From Candidatus Dormiibacterota bacterium (lineage in GTDB: Bacteria > Chloroflexota > Dormibacteria > Dormibacterales > Dormibacteraceae): a stretch of DNA of 64,000 bases. Location of the stretch: contig PNAG01000003.1 in NCBI GenBank assembly GCA_003169845.1, forward strand, positions 16,727 to 80,726, read 5' to 3'. Shown piece by piece: positions 8,169-15,889 of the stretch (positions are counted from its first letter, which is position 1; every line of letters begins with the position of its first letter). Made by a program: the position numbers and the translations under genes. The notes under the pieces were generated by a model that worked only from the letters and a program-made list of their open reading frames with translations, searched no databases and was not told the DNA's origin.

Positions 8169-8772
8169 CGCTGCCGAAGCTCACGGAGTTGCCGTCGACG
8201 ATCAGCTCGCCGCCTGGTCCGATGTCCTGGGCGACGCCTTCAAAGATCTTGCCGGCGAGCTCGACGCGCACCCGTCTGCCCAGCGTGTCGGAGAGCTCTC
8301 GCCAGCGGTCGAGGACGTCCTGAAGGTCTGCGGAGGCCCAACGATCGAGTTCCTTCCGCAGGCGGCCAAGCAGCCGCTCCCGATCCTGGTTGAGCGTCGC
8401 CGCGCCTGGGGGCGCCCAGGTCAGGTTGATGCCGATGCCGCAGATCGCGGTGGCGGAGGCGACCTCGACCAGGATCCCGCCCACCTTGGCGCCTCCCAGG
8501 AGCAGGTCGTTAGGCCACTTGAGGCGGACGTCTGCACCGCATGCCTGTGCGGCGGCAATGCCGGCGGCGAGGCTCAAGACGGGATTGGGGCTCAGCACGA
8601 ACGAGACGAGCAGAGCGGTTCCCGGCGGAGACTCCCACCGCCGGTCAAGGCGCCCCCGGCCCGCCGCCTGATGATCGGCGATCACGATCGAGCCGATTGG
8701 CAGCGGGCGTGCGACATCCTGCGTCGAAGTGACCGACTTCAGCCGCACGACCGTCGGGCTTGGCTGACCCAC
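8155..8772 (-). CDS. birA: Biotin--[acetyl-CoA-carboxylase] ligase, group I (no HTH)
   Basis: Attaches biotin to the biotin carboxyl carrier protein via biotinyl-AMP. The catalytic motif GRGRLDRRW and the following LKWPNDLLLGGAKVGG are clear, and TSTQD opens the biotin-binding part. The protein has about 206 residues from GTG at 8772 and lacks the N-terminal DNA-binding domain, so it should not repress transcription. An upstream open frame to 8904 is antisense to the neighbouring small gene and is excluded. The start lies 8 nt after TAGCTT. It may serve the acyl-CoA carboxylase whose beta subunit is at 25609. Confidence 0.9.
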   Translation of the reverse strand: MGQPSPTVVRLKSVTSTQDVARPLPIGSIVIADHQAAGRGRLDRRWESPPGTALLVSFVLSPNPVLSLAAGIAAAQACGADVRLKWPNDLLLGGAKVGGILVEVASATAICGIGINLTWAPPGAATLNQDRERLLGRLRKELDRWASADLQDVLDRWRELSDTLGRRVRVELAGKIFEGVAQDIGPGGELIVDGNSVSFGSVTHL

Positions 8773-8779
8773 GCGCCGG

Positions 8780-8786
8780 TAAGCTA
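8780..8786. promoter_or_regulatory. Bidirectional -10 heptamer TAAGCTA between birA and a small membrane gene
   Basis: TAAGCT on plus ends 9 nt before the ATG at 8795. TAGCTT on minus ends 8 nt before the birA GTG at 8772. One heptamer thus gives a TANNNT -10 on each strand, and both transcripts would be leaderless. Confidence 0.5.
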
Positions 8787-8794
8787 ACAGGACG

Positions 8795-8998
8795 ATGAGG
8801 ATCCACCGCGCCGCCACGCTGGTGGTGATGATGCTCATGGCCGTCGGTTTGATTGTCCTCATGACCGCCGGCGCAATTCGGAGCTTCGACAGCCGCAGCC
8901 TCATCGCGCTGGTCGTGGTGGTGGTCGTCAGCGCGATCAGTGGCGTGGCTTTCAGCTGGAAGCGTTATTACAAGCGCGTTCCCCGCGCCGATCGTTAA
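8795..8998 (+). CDS. Small two-helix membrane protein
   Basis: A 67-residue protein with two hydrophobic helices (about residues 8-28 and 36-52) and a basic tail [14 protein letters not shown], which predicts a small inner-membrane hairpin with the C-terminus in the cytoplasm. No family is recognised. It lies 2 bp before fgd on the same strand behind its own putative leaderless promoter, so it is probably the first gene of the F420 operon transcript. A functional link to F420 is not shown. Confidence 0.6.
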   Translation: MRIHRAATLVVMMLMAVGLIVLMTAGAIRSFDSRSLIALVVVVVVSAISGVAFSWKRYYKRVPRADR

Positions 8999-9000
8999 CG

Positions 9001-9999
9001 ATGTTGCGCCTCGGCTATAAGGCCTCAGCCGAACAATTTGGCCCGCGCGAGCTGCTCGATTTTGCGGTCGCCGCCGAAGACAACGGCTTTGAGAGCGTGT
9101 TCGTCAGCGACCACTTCCAGCCGTGGCGTCATTCCGACGGCCACGCACCGTTTGCCATCGCCTGGCTGGCCGCCACCGGCGAGCGGACGAAACGCGTTGC
9201 GCTCGGAACCTCGGTGGCGACCCCGACCTTCCGGTATCACCCCGCGATCGTGGCCCAGGCGTTCGGGACTCTCGGATCGCTGTTCCCCAATCGCGTCATC
9301 CTCGGAGTCGGCACGGGCGAGCACTTGAACGAAGGCGCGCTTGGCATCCCGTGGCCTGACAACAAAGAGCGCTTCGCCCGGCTGCGCGAGGCCGTCAAGC
9401 TGATCCGGCTCCTGTGGACCGAGCAGTCGGTCACGTTCGACGGCGAGTATTACCACACGCGCAACGCGACGATCTACGACCGCCCCGACCAGCCGGTGCC
9501 GATCTATGTGGGCGCCGGAGGACCGCAGGTGGCGAAGTACGCCGGGCGCGCCGGGGACGGGCTCATCTGCACGTCGGGAAAGGGAATGGAGCTGTATTCG
9601 GAGCAGTTGCTGCCGTCGTTCGAAGATGGAGCCAAGGAATCAGGTCGTGACGCGAGCCGGCTGGATCGGATGATCGAGGTCAAGGTGTCCTATGACACGG
9701 ATCGGTCGCGTGCGATGGAGGACACGAAGATCTGGGCCGCGCTGGCCCTGCCGGCGGAAGCGAAGGCCGGGGTTGACGATCCTCGTGAGATGGAGAGGCT
9801 TGCGAAGGGCGTCGAGGATGTCGCGCACCGGCGCTGGCTGGTGTCGAACGACCCGGACGAGCACATTGAGCAGCTGAAGCCGTACCTGGACCTGGGCTTC
9901 AACCACCTCGTCTTCCACGCGCCGGGTGACGACCAGGCGCGCTTCTTGAAGCTTTACGGCTCGCAGATCCTCCCACGCCTGCGAAAGCAGTGGGGTTAG
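9001..9999 (+). CDS. fgd: F420-dependent glucose-6-phosphate dehydrogenase-like LLM oxidoreductase
   Basis: A luciferase-like TIM-barrel enzyme that reduces coenzyme F420; 332 residues. It is very close in recalled sequence to mycobacterial Fgd1: [10 protein letters not shown] at the N-terminus, [10 protein letters not shown] with the catalytic His and the Trp, GVGTGE with the conserved Glu, FICTSGKG-like [11 protein letters not shown], and FHAPGDDQ near the end. The probable reaction is glucose 6-phosphate + F420 to 6-phosphogluconolactone + F420H2. The three downstream genes make F420 itself. Substrate choice between glucose 6-phosphate and another sugar phosphate or alcohol needs testing. 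Confidence 0.88.
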   Translation: MLRLGYKASAEQFGPRELLDFAVAAEDNGFESVFVSDHFQPWRHSDGHAPFAIAWLAATGERTKRVALGTSVATPTFRYHPAIVAQAFGTLGSLFPNRVILGVGTGEHLNEGALGIPWPDNKERFARLREAVKLIRLLWTEQSVTFDGEYYHTRNATIYDRPDQPVPIYVGAGGPQVAKYAGRAGDGLICTSGKGMELYSEQLLPSFEDGAKESGRDASRLDRMIEVKVSYDTDRSRAMEDTKIWAALALPAEAKAGVDDPREMERLAKGVEDVAHRRWLVSNDPDEHIEQLKPYLDLGFNHLVFHAPGDDQARFLKLYGSQILPRLRKQWG

Positions 10000-10001
10000 C
10001 C

Positions 10002-10595
10002 GTGTCCACCTGGGTCATCGTCCTGATCAAGGATTTCGCCTCAGCCAAGCAGCGCCTGCAGCCGGCGCTCGGGCCTAGGGAGCGGCGAGATCTGGCACAG
10101 CGCAATGCACGACTCGCCGTCGAAGCGGCAGCCGCGGGCGATCGGTTGCTGGTGGTGGCCGGCAGCGACGAAGTTGCGGCGCTGGCCGAGGGATGGGGGG
10201 CGGAGGTCCTCGCGGAGCCTCGGCAGGAGGGCCAGAACGTGGCGGCGGCGCGGGGCATCGCAAAAGCGGTGGAGGGTGGCGCCGGCGCGGTCCTGCTGCT
10301 GTCCAGCGACCTGCCGCTCGTCACGGTCGACGCCGTTCGCGACGTGCTCGACTCCGCGGCGCGACTGGATGCTCCGGTGGCGGTGGCGGTGCCGGCGGTC
10401 GGACGGGGCGGCACCAACGCGCTATACCTTCGCCCACCGCACGCGATCTCCCTTCATTTCGGTTCGGACTCGCTTGCCAAGTTCCGCCAGCAGGCGCAGC
10501 ACCTGGGCGTCACCTTTGTGGTCCACCACTCCGACGCCATGGCGCTCGACCTGGATGAGCCTGGTGACCTGGCGCGGTTGCGGCGTGCGGTGTGA
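10002..10595 (+). CDS. cofC: 2-phospho-L-lactate/PEP guanylyltransferase CofC (FbiD)
   Basis: Activates phospholactate or phosphoenolpyruvate with GTP for F420 side-chain assembly. The 197-residue protein has the nucleotidyltransferase signature KDFASAKQRL near the N-terminus and SSDLPLV in the middle, followed by GRGGTNAL. GTG at 10002 gives the start STWVIVLIKDF. A GTG at 9990 is also in frame but lies inside fgd. The order fgd-cofC-cofE-cofD, with tiny overlaps, supports one operon. Confidence 0.9.
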   Translation: MSTWVIVLIKDFASAKQRLQPALGPRERRDLAQRNARLAVEAAAAGDRLLVVAGSDEVAALAEGWGAEVLAEPRQEGQNVAAARGIAKAVEGGAGAVLLLSSDLPLVTVDAVRDVLDSAARLDAPVAVAVPAVGRGGTNALYLRPPHAISLHFGSDSLAKFRQQAQHLGVTFVVHHSDAMALDLDEPGDLARLRRAV

Positions 10596-11329
10596 CGCGC
10601 CTCGAGCTGATCGCAGTCGAGGGCCTGCCTGAGGTCCGCCCCGGCGACGACCTTGGCGAGCTCATCAGCTCGAGATCCACGCTCGCGACGGGTGATGTCC
10701 TCGTCATCGCGCAGAAAGTGGTGTCCAAGTCGGAGGGACGTCTCGTCAACCTTCGCTCGATAACGGCCGGCGCAGAGGCGGTGCGCATCGCGTCGCGGCT
10801 GGTGGCATCTCCGGACCCGCGGATGGTCCAGGTGGTCCTCGACGAGAGCGTTCGCGTGCTTCGATCGGAGCGCGTGCTGATCACCGAGACCCGCCACGGA
10901 TTCGTGTGCGCAAACGGCGGTGTCGACCACTCCAACGTCCCGGGTGAGGATGTGCTGGCGCTCCTGCCGGAGGATCCGGATGCAAGCGCTAAGCTGCTGC
11001 GCGACCGGCTGCGGGAGCTGGCCGGTGTCGACGTCGGCGTGATCGTCTCCGATACTTTCGGCCGGCCATGGAGGCTCGGCATCGTCAACGTCGCGCTCGG
11101 CGTCGCGGGCCTGCCTGCGCTCCTGGACTTGCGCGGCAGCCTCGACGACGACGGCAAGCAGCTTCAGGCCACCGTGCTTGCGCCTGCTGACGAGCTCGCC
11201 GCTTCGGCGGGGCTCGTCATGGGCAAGACGAACCGGGCTCCGGTCGTGATCGTCCGCGGGCTTGGATTGCAGGGACACGGAACGGGCCGGGACCTGGTGC
11301 GGCCCGCGGCCGAGGACCTTTTCCGCTGA
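10592..11329 (+). CDS. cofE: Coenzyme F420-0:L-glutamate ligase CofE
   Basis: Adds the glutamate tail to F420-0 with GTP. The 245 residues cover only the ligase domain: AQKVVSKSEGR near residue 41, RHGFVCANGGVDHSNV near 100 and SDTFGRPWR near 150. The C-terminal nitroreductase-like domain found in mycobacterial FbiB is absent. The start is GTG at 10592, overlapping the cofC stop as GTGA. The 3' end overlaps the proposed CTG start of cofD by 4 bases, so translation is probably coupled along the operon. Confidence 0.94.
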   Translation: MTRLELIAVEGLPEVRPGDDLGELISSRSTLATGDVLVIAQKVVSKSEGRLVNLRSITAGAEAVRIASRLVASPDPRMVQVVLDESVRVLRSERVLITETRHGFVCANGGVDHSNVPGEDVLALLPEDPDASAKLLRDRLRELAGVDVGVIVSDTFGRPWRLGIVNVALGVAGLPALLDLRGSLDDDGKQLQATVLAPADELAASAGLVMGKTNRAPVVIVRGLGLQGHGTGRDLVRPAAEDLFR

Positions 11330-12234
11330 AGACGGTCCTCCTGGCCGGCGGCACCGGCGGCGCCAAGCTTGCCGCCGCGATGCAGCCACTGCTCCAGCCA
11401 GGGCATCTGACGGTGGTTGCGAACACGGCGGACGACGACGAGTTCTGGGGTCACCTGGTGTCCCCCGACGTGGACGCTGTGATCTACCGGCTCGCCGGCG
11501 TGTTCAACGAGATCGCCGGCTACGGGATGAAAGACGACTCCTTCCAGGTACTCGACGCCCTCGCACGCCTCGGCGAGCCGGCTTGGTTCCGCATCGGCGA
11601 TAAGGATTTTGCGACGCACATGCTGCGATCCGAGATGCTGGGCCGCGGATGCACGCTCACCGAGTGCGCGCTCGCATTGTGCGGTCGGTTCGGCGTCGAC
11701 ACGCGTGTGCTGCCGATGACGAACGAGCGCGTGAGGACGCGCTTCCTCACCGATCGCGCAGAGTTTTCGTTTCAGGAGTATTTCGTCCGCGAGCGGCTTG
11801 GACCCGCCCTTCTGGCGATCCAGTTCGCGGGGATCGATTCAGCGCGGCCGACGTCCGAGGTGGTGTCGGCGTTGGATGAGGCGGAGCTGGTCATCATCGG
11901 GCCGTCCAACCCGTTGATCTCGATCGCTCCGATCCTGAAGGTCATCGGCCCTCACATCCCACGCGAGCGGGCCGTGGCGATTACGCCGATCGTTCGCGGA
12001 GCCTCGCTCAAAGGTCCCACGGTCGAGATGATGCAAGCGGTTGGTCCGCCACCCACGCCCATCGAGGTGGCGCGCATGTATCGCGATTTCGCGGCCAGCT
12101 TCGTGCTGGACACCCGCGATCACGACCTGGCCGCGGATATCGAGAACGTGGGGTTGCGGACGCTCGTGTTCGACACGGTGATGGCCGACGGCGGTGGCGC
12201 GCTGGCGCGAAGGCTGCTCGAAGCGTTTATTTGA
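11326..12234 (+). CDS. cofD: 2-phospho-L-lactate transferase CofD (FbiA), probable CTG start
   Basis: Transfers the activated C3 acid to the deazaflavin Fo, giving F420-0 or dehydro-F420-0. The conserved N-terminal nucleotide-binding strand LLAGGTGGAKLA lies upstream of the first ATG (11380), so the gene must start earlier. No ATG, GTG or TTG is in frame for more than 100 bases upstream. CTG at 11326, which overlaps the cofE stop as CTGA, gives LKTVLLAGGTGG and a 302-residue protein of normal length. VVANTADDDEFWG and GPSNPLISI are further family motifs. The 3' end overlaps a convergent gene by 8 bp. Confidence 0.9.
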   Translation: MKTVLLAGGTGGAKLAAAMQPLLQPGHLTVVANTADDDEFWGHLVSPDVDAVIYRLAGVFNEIAGYGMKDDSFQVLDALARLGEPAWFRIGDKDFATHMLRSEMLGRGCTLTECALALCGRFGVDTRVLPMTNERVRTRFLTDRAEFSFQEYFVRERLGPALLAIQFAGIDSARPTSEVVSALDEAELVIIGPSNPLISIAPILKVIGPHIPRERAVAITPIVRGASLKGPTVEMMQAVGPPPTPIEVARMYRDFAASFVLDTRDHDLAADIENVGLRTLVFDTVMADGGGALARRLLEAFI

Positions 12235-13003
12235 CGGGCGAGCCGGCCACCATGATCAGCACGCCGATCAGCACCGCGACCAACCCGACCACGAGCACCG
12301 CGTATTGAGCGATCGCGACCGCCTGGCCGGGTGCCTTGATCTCATCTTCGGATTCCGCGCCGGGAGCGTCGCCTGAGGCCAGTTGCCAGGAGCCGCTGGA
12401 GGCCCCTTCCTGCTGCTTGCCCTTCTTCTTCTTGGGCTCGGGCGCGGACGGCATAGCGGACTCTTTCGCCTCTCCTACCACGGACCAGGCGGCCGGGGCT
12501 GCCGCAGGCGCGGCCGGGCGGACCGGCTCAACCGGCGTCGACGGTCCGGACGGGATGTCGGCGGGCGCCGGCGTCCACACCTGCTCGCTCGGAGCCGGTT
12601 CGTAGGCGGGGGGAGGCGCTGGAGCCTCGAACTGGCCTGGCGCCGGTGGCGCAGCCGGCCCGACGTCCCATGGCGACGGGGAGGGCGCTTCCGGGGCTCC
12701 TCGAGCTGCGGGGGCCGCTGCGGCCGGGGGCGGCTCGTAGGCCGAAGGTTCGTACGTGGCTATCTGTGACTGTGTGGGGGCGAAGGGCGATGCCGGCGCG
12801 CTCGTGGCAGCGTCCGGCTGGTTTTCGGCCCTCCCGTGGGGTGTGAGAGTGCGCTGGCGCGCGGCGCGGACCTTGTGCTCGATCTGCGAGCGCCGGGCAG
12901 AATACATGGACCGCTTGTCGACAGACTTCCGGCGGAACACAAAGAAGATCGCCACGATGCCGAGCAGAGCGGAAGCCGAGCCGACGGCAATAGCTATAGG
13001 CAT
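12227..13003 (-). CDS. Pro/Ala-rich bitopic membrane protein of unknown function
   Basis: A 258-residue protein with a transmembrane helix at each end (residues 3-22 and about 230-252). Between them is a long Pro/Ala-rich, low-complexity segment with repeated YEP motifs (TYEPSAYEPPP, AYEPAPSEQ) and a PKKKKGKQQ patch. The middle is probably a flexible linker on one side of the membrane. No family is recognised. It is divergent from yqeY and convergent with cofD. A secretion, cell-envelope or scaffold role is possible, but nothing in the sequence decides it. Confidence 0.65.
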   Translation of the reverse strand: MPIAIAVGSASALLGIVAIFFVFRRKSVDKRSMYSARRSQIEHKVRAARQRTLTPHGRAENQPDAATSAPASPFAPTQSQIATYEPSAYEPPPAAAAPAARGAPEAPSPSPWDVGPAAPPAPGQFEAPAPPPAYEPAPSEQVWTPAPADIPSGPSTPVEPVRPAAPAAAPAAWSVVGEAKESAMPSAPEPKKKKGKQQEGASSGSWQLASGDAPGAESEDEIKAPGQAVAIAQYAVLVVGLVAVLIGVLIMVAGSPVK

Positions 13004-13007
13004 TAGG

Positions 13008-13042
13008 CGCCGATTATCGGCGATCGGTCCATGTGTGACAAT
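13008..13042. promoter_or_regulatory. Divergent promoter region with 15-bp palindrome
   Basis: An odd palindrome, CGCCGATTATCGGCG (13008-13022), lies between the divergent genes. On minus it contains GATAAT, ending about 9 nt before the ATG at 13003. For the plus gene, TGTGACAAT (an extended -10, 13034-13042) ends 7 nt before the GTG at 13050. The palindrome could also be an operator. Confidence 0.4.
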
Positions 13043-13049
13043 CGCCGCC

Positions 13050-13502
13050 GTGGCTCTCTACGATCGCATCCAGGCCGAGCTGGTCGATTCCAGACGGCGT
13101 CGCGATGCGGTGACGCTGGACACTTTGTCGCTCTTGAAGAGCGAGTTGGTCAAGGCGAGCAAGGAGAGCGCGGCCGGCGGACGGATCGACGACGAGCTCG
13201 TCGTGCGCCTGGCGCGTAAAGAGGTGAAGCGCCGCGAGGAGGCCATCGCCATCTACAGGAAGGCCGGACGTGCGGAGTCGGCGCGCCGAGAGGAAGCGGA
13301 GATGGAGGTCCTGAAGGCGTTCCTTCCAGCCGCGATGAGCGAGCAGGAGGTGGAGGCCGAGGTCGCCGCGGTCATCGCCGAGCTGAAACCAGAAGGTCCC
13401 AAGGGATTTGGGCTGGTGATGAAAGACGCGACGGCGCGGCTCGCGGGCCGGGCCGAGGGCGCGCAGATCGCAGCGGTCGCCCGCAAGCTGCTTGGCAACT
13501 AA
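13050..13502 (+). CDS. yqeY: GatB/YqeY domain-containing protein
   Basis: A 150-residue YqeY-type protein, related to the tail domain of the tRNA-dependent amidotransferase subunit GatB. LYDRIQAELVDSRRRRD, then LSLLKSELVKA, then EAIAIYRKAGR and FLPAAMSEQEVE follow the usual YqeY pattern. The precise role is unsettled; a helper function in charging or tRNA binding is assumed. GTG at 13050 is the start, behind a probable leaderless -10. The gene overlaps the possible TTG start of nth. An upstream ATG in the same frame (12756) is antisense to the membrane-protein gene and is rejected. Confidence 0.9.
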   Translation: MALYDRIQAELVDSRRRRDAVTLDTLSLLKSELVKASKESAAGGRIDDELVVRLARKEVKRREEAIAIYRKAGRAESARREEAEMEVLKAFLPAAMSEQEVEAEVAAVIAELKPEGPKGFGLVMKDATARLAGRAEGAQIAAVARKLLGN

Positions 13503-14238
13503 AATTCCCATCAAATCGAAGGCTGCACGCGGGCAGCGGGTCAAGCGCAAGCCGTCATGGATGTCGCCGCCTCCTCCGCGTGGGGCGAAAAAGCGAGCGC
13601 TGCTCATCTGCGAGCGGCTGCGCGACCTCTATCCCGCCGTCACCGAGCTGGCCCACCAGGCTCCTTTCCAGCTCGTGATCGCGACGATCCTGTCCGCGCA
13701 AACCACGGATCGGTCCGTGAACCTGGTCACGCCGGAGCTGTTCAAGCGCTACGCGACCGCGGCCGACCTGGCCGCCGCCGACCCGGCCGAGGTCGAGCAG
13801 CTCATCAAATCGACGGGGTTTTTCAGGCTCAAGACGCGCAGGATCATCGACGCCAGCCGGCGAATCGTCGAGCTGTTCGACGGTGAGGTTCCGTCCACGC
13901 TGGACGAACTCGTCAAGATCCCGGGCATCGGTCGCAAGACCGCCAATGTGATCCTTGGGGTCGGGTTCAACGTGCCGGGCTTCGCGGTCGACACGCACGT
14001 CACGCGGCTCACGAACCGTCTCGGGTTGGTGGCGACCCGCGACCCGGTGAAGATCGAGTACCAGGTGTGCGCGATGGTGCCGAAAGAAGAGTGGACGGGG
14101 CTGTCGCTCCGGCTCATCCTCCACGGCCGTCGTGTCTGCGACGCCCGCCGGCCGCGGTGCGAGGAATGCGTCCTGAACGACTTCTGTCCGTCCTCGACAA
14201 CCCGACCCAAGCGCTCCCGCCGCAAACCGGCAGTCTGA
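13492..14238 (+). CDS. nth: Endonuclease III
   Basis: A bifunctional DNA glycosylase/AP lyase that removes oxidised pyrimidines in base-excision repair. The helix-hairpin-helix is LVKIPGIGRKTANVIL with the catalytic Lys, and the catalytic Asp is in FAVDTHV. The C-terminal iron-sulphur loop has exact spacing C-x6-C-x2-C-x5-C (VCDARRPRCEEC, then FC). TTG at 13492 gives 248 residues with a basic N-terminal extension; ATG at 13561 is an alternative that removes it. The overlap with yqeY suggests cotranscription. Confidence 0.95.
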   Translation: MATKIPIKSKAARGQRVKRKPSWMSPPPPRGAKKRALLICERLRDLYPAVTELAHQAPFQLVIATILSAQTTDRSVNLVTPELFKRYATAADLAAADPAEVEQLIKSTGFFRLKTRRIIDASRRIVELFDGEVPSTLDELVKIPGIGRKTANVILGVGFNVPGFAVDTHVTRLTNRLGLVATRDPVKIEYQVCAMVPKEEWTGLSLRLILHGRRVCDARRPRCEECVLNDFCPSSTTRPKRSRRKPAV

Positions 14239-14330
14239 TCCAAGGGCCCACCCCTCCTCCCGGGCCGGTCCCACCCCCACCGGCACACCTGGGCCAGCAA
14301 ATCACTCCAAACCGACGAAATCAACCCAGC

Positions 14331-14359
14331 TTGTTAAGAGCGAACATCTGTTCTACCAT
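14331..14359 (+). promoter_or_regulatory. Leaderless promoter of the radical SAM gene (TTGTTA-17-TACCAT)
   Basis: A -35 TTGTTA (14331-14336), an exact 17-bp spacer and a -10 TACCAT (14354-14359) lie just before the ATG at 14366, leaving 6 nt. It is the clearest complete leaderless promoter in the window. Confidence 0.6.
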
Positions 14360-14365
14360 GCGCTG

Positions 14366-15286
14366 ATGGAGAGTCCAGAGCCCCGGCTCGCTGAGGTCGA
14401 GTACCTCGAGGTCCAGTGCAAATCCGCCTTGAACCCGGTCAAGGGAATGGGCTTTTCCTGGTCGCTCAACCCGTACACGGGCTGCGAGCACCGCTGCGCG
14501 TTCTGCTACGTCCGCGCGTTCGAGCTGCGCGCCGACCGGCCTTCCGACGATCGTTATGGCCGGGGGATCCGCGTCAAGGTCAATGTCGCTGGGGTGCTGC
14601 ATGGCGAGCTGTCACGAAAGTCATGGCGCAGGGAGACGGTGGTGATCGGCGCCGCCACCGATCCCTACCAGCCGGCGGAGGGGCGCTACAAGCTGACTCG
14701 CCAGTGCCTTCAGGTGCTGAGCGAGTTCTCCAATCCCTCCGCGATCATCACCCGCGGCCCGATGATCGTCCGGGACCTCGACGTCCTCTCGGAGCATGCG
14801 CGCCGCGCGAACCTGTACATCACCTTCAGCATCCCGACCGTTGACGACGAGGTCTGGCGCAGGACCGAGCCGGGCACCGCGCATCCGAAGCAGCGACTGC
14901 GCGCGATCGAGAAGCTGGTCGCCGCGGGGATCGACGTCGGCGTCGGCATGGCGCCCATCCTGCCGGGATTGTCCGACCGCCCCGATCGCCTGGAGGCCGT
15001 AATCAAGGCCGCGCGAGCTGCCGGCGCAACCGGGCTCTGGGCCGGCATGCTTCACCTCAAGGACGGAACCCGCGAGCACTTCATGTCCGTGCTGAGCAAG
15101 CACTGGCCCGAGCTGGTGCCTCGATATGAAAATGCGTACCGGGACCGCGCCTACCTTCCGCCGGCCTTCGGCGAGCCCACGCTGAAGACGGTGGCCGGCC
15201 TCCGCGCGGTGCACGGCGTGTCAGACCGGCGCCGGATCATCCTCAAACCTCCATCCGAGCCCGAGCAGCTCTCGCTGCTGAACTAG
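14366..15286 (+). CDS. Radical SAM protein, SplB-like/Rv2578c family
   Basis: A 306-residue radical S-adenosylmethionine enzyme. The cluster motif GCEHRCAFCYVRAF supplies the CxxxCxxC cysteines. GAATDPYQPAE, TRGPMIVRDLDVL and GVGMAPILPGLSD follow the pattern of the spore-photolyase-like group that includes Rv2578c. Members are often labelled DNA repair photolyase, but the reaction is not established. The start is fixed by the leaderless promoter at 14331. The stop TAG doubles as the first bases of the -10 of the next gene. Confidence 0.88.
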   Translation: MESPEPRLAEVEYLEVQCKSALNPVKGMGFSWSLNPYTGCEHRCAFCYVRAFELRADRPSDDRYGRGIRVKVNVAGVLHGELSRKSWRRETVVIGAATDPYQPAEGRYKLTRQCLQVLSEFSNPSAIITRGPMIVRDLDVLSEHARRANLYITFSIPTVDDEVWRRTEPGTAHPKQRLRAIEKLVAAGIDVGVGMAPILPGLSDRPDRLEAVIKAARAAGATGLWAGMLHLKDGTREHFMSVLSKHWPELVPRYENAYRDRAYLPPAFGEPTLKTVAGLRAVHGVSDRRRIILKPPSEPEQLSLLN

Positions 15287-15289
15287 CAT
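15284..15289 (+). promoter_or_regulatory. Putative -10 (TAGCAT) overlapping a stop codon
   Basis: TAGCAT begins with the TAG stop of the radical SAM gene and ends 7 nt before the ATG at 15297, matching the leaderless spacing. Confidence 0.4.
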
Positions 15290-15296
15290 TTCGCAC

Positions 15297-15593
15297 ATGC
15301 GAAGCCCGATCGACGTGCTGGCCGGACGGGTGGGCGGATTCAAGAAGATGGAGATCGCGCGCCGGACTGTGCCTTGCTACAAGCACGTGATCGAGAAGGA
15401 CGGCGAGGAGCTTTCCGTCTGCCTCCTGGTCGATTCGGGAAAGCTCTACCGGTTTCCGTACGAAACCGCGAAAGGCATCAAGGGCCTGGGCATCAAGGCG
15501 CGCTTCCTGCGTGGCGAGATGGAGCACCTGCGGCTGCGTGAGTTTCAGCCCGGCCTGTGTCGTTATGTCGAAAGAGCCGACAAAGCCGTCTGA
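15297..15593 (+). CDS. Hypothetical protein, 98 aa
   Basis: A small, basic, soluble protein with a mixed alpha/beta look (MEIARRTVPCYKHVIEK, then VCLLVDSGKLYRFPYETAKGIK). No family is recognised and there is no signal peptide or membrane segment. Two cysteines in the first half (PCYKH, VCLLV) are not in a clear metal motif. It follows the radical SAM gene by 10 bp behind its own putative -10 and overlaps the next coiled-coil gene by 29 bp, so the two are probably translated from one message. Confidence 0.6.
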   Translation: MRSPIDVLAGRVGGFKKMEIARRTVPCYKHVIEKDGEELSVCLLVDSGKLYRFPYETAKGIKGLGIKARFLRGEMEHLRLREFQPGLCRYVERADKAV

Positions 15594-15846
15594 GTCGCTC
15601 GTCCAGCAGCTGCTCGCCGAGCGCCGTGAGCTGAAGGTCACCGTCGAGCGTTTGCGACTGGAGCTGGCTGAGGCTCAGGCGAGTGCAAGCGGCCCCGACC
15701 CCCGGGTGCGCGACCTCCAGGGCGAGGTCGAGCGGCTCAGGTATCAGCTCGCATCGGCGAGGGCCGAAGCCGGGCTGATGCGCGAGGAGCGGGATGAGCT
15801 CCGGGCAGGCATCGAGCACGTTCTCGAGCAGATGTCCGACCTCTAA
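15565..15846 (+). CDS. Small coiled-coil protein
   Basis: A 93-residue protein starting MSKEPTKPSESL. Nearly all of it is heptad-like, Leu/Glu/Arg-rich helix (LLAERRELKVTVERLRLELAE, then LQGEVERLRYQLASARAEAG), typical of a dimeric coiled coil. Function unknown; some short proteins of this kind associate with cell division or nucleoid, but nothing here shows it. ATG at 15565 lies inside the upstream gene. An earlier ATG at 15511 would add a Cys-rich N-terminus copied from the upstream gene's antisense-like frame and is less likely. Confidence 0.65.
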   Translation: MSKEPTKPSESLVQQLLAERRELKVTVERLRLELAEAQASASGPDPRVRDLQGEVERLRYQLASARAEAGLMREERDELRAGIEHVLEQMSDL

Positions 15847-15877
15847 AAAAGAAAGAGCCCCGCCCCGGCGGGGCTCT
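15845..15877 (-). terminator. Rho-independent terminator of the DUF4870-like gene
   Basis: On the minus strand a GC-rich hairpin (15854-15877, 9-bp stem AGAGCCCCG/CGGGGCTCT) is followed by TTTCTTTTTT. It starts 13 nt after the stop at 15890. Plus-strand transcripts meet the same hairpin without a U tail. Confidence 0.85.
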
Positions 15878-15889
15878 CAGAAATCGTGC

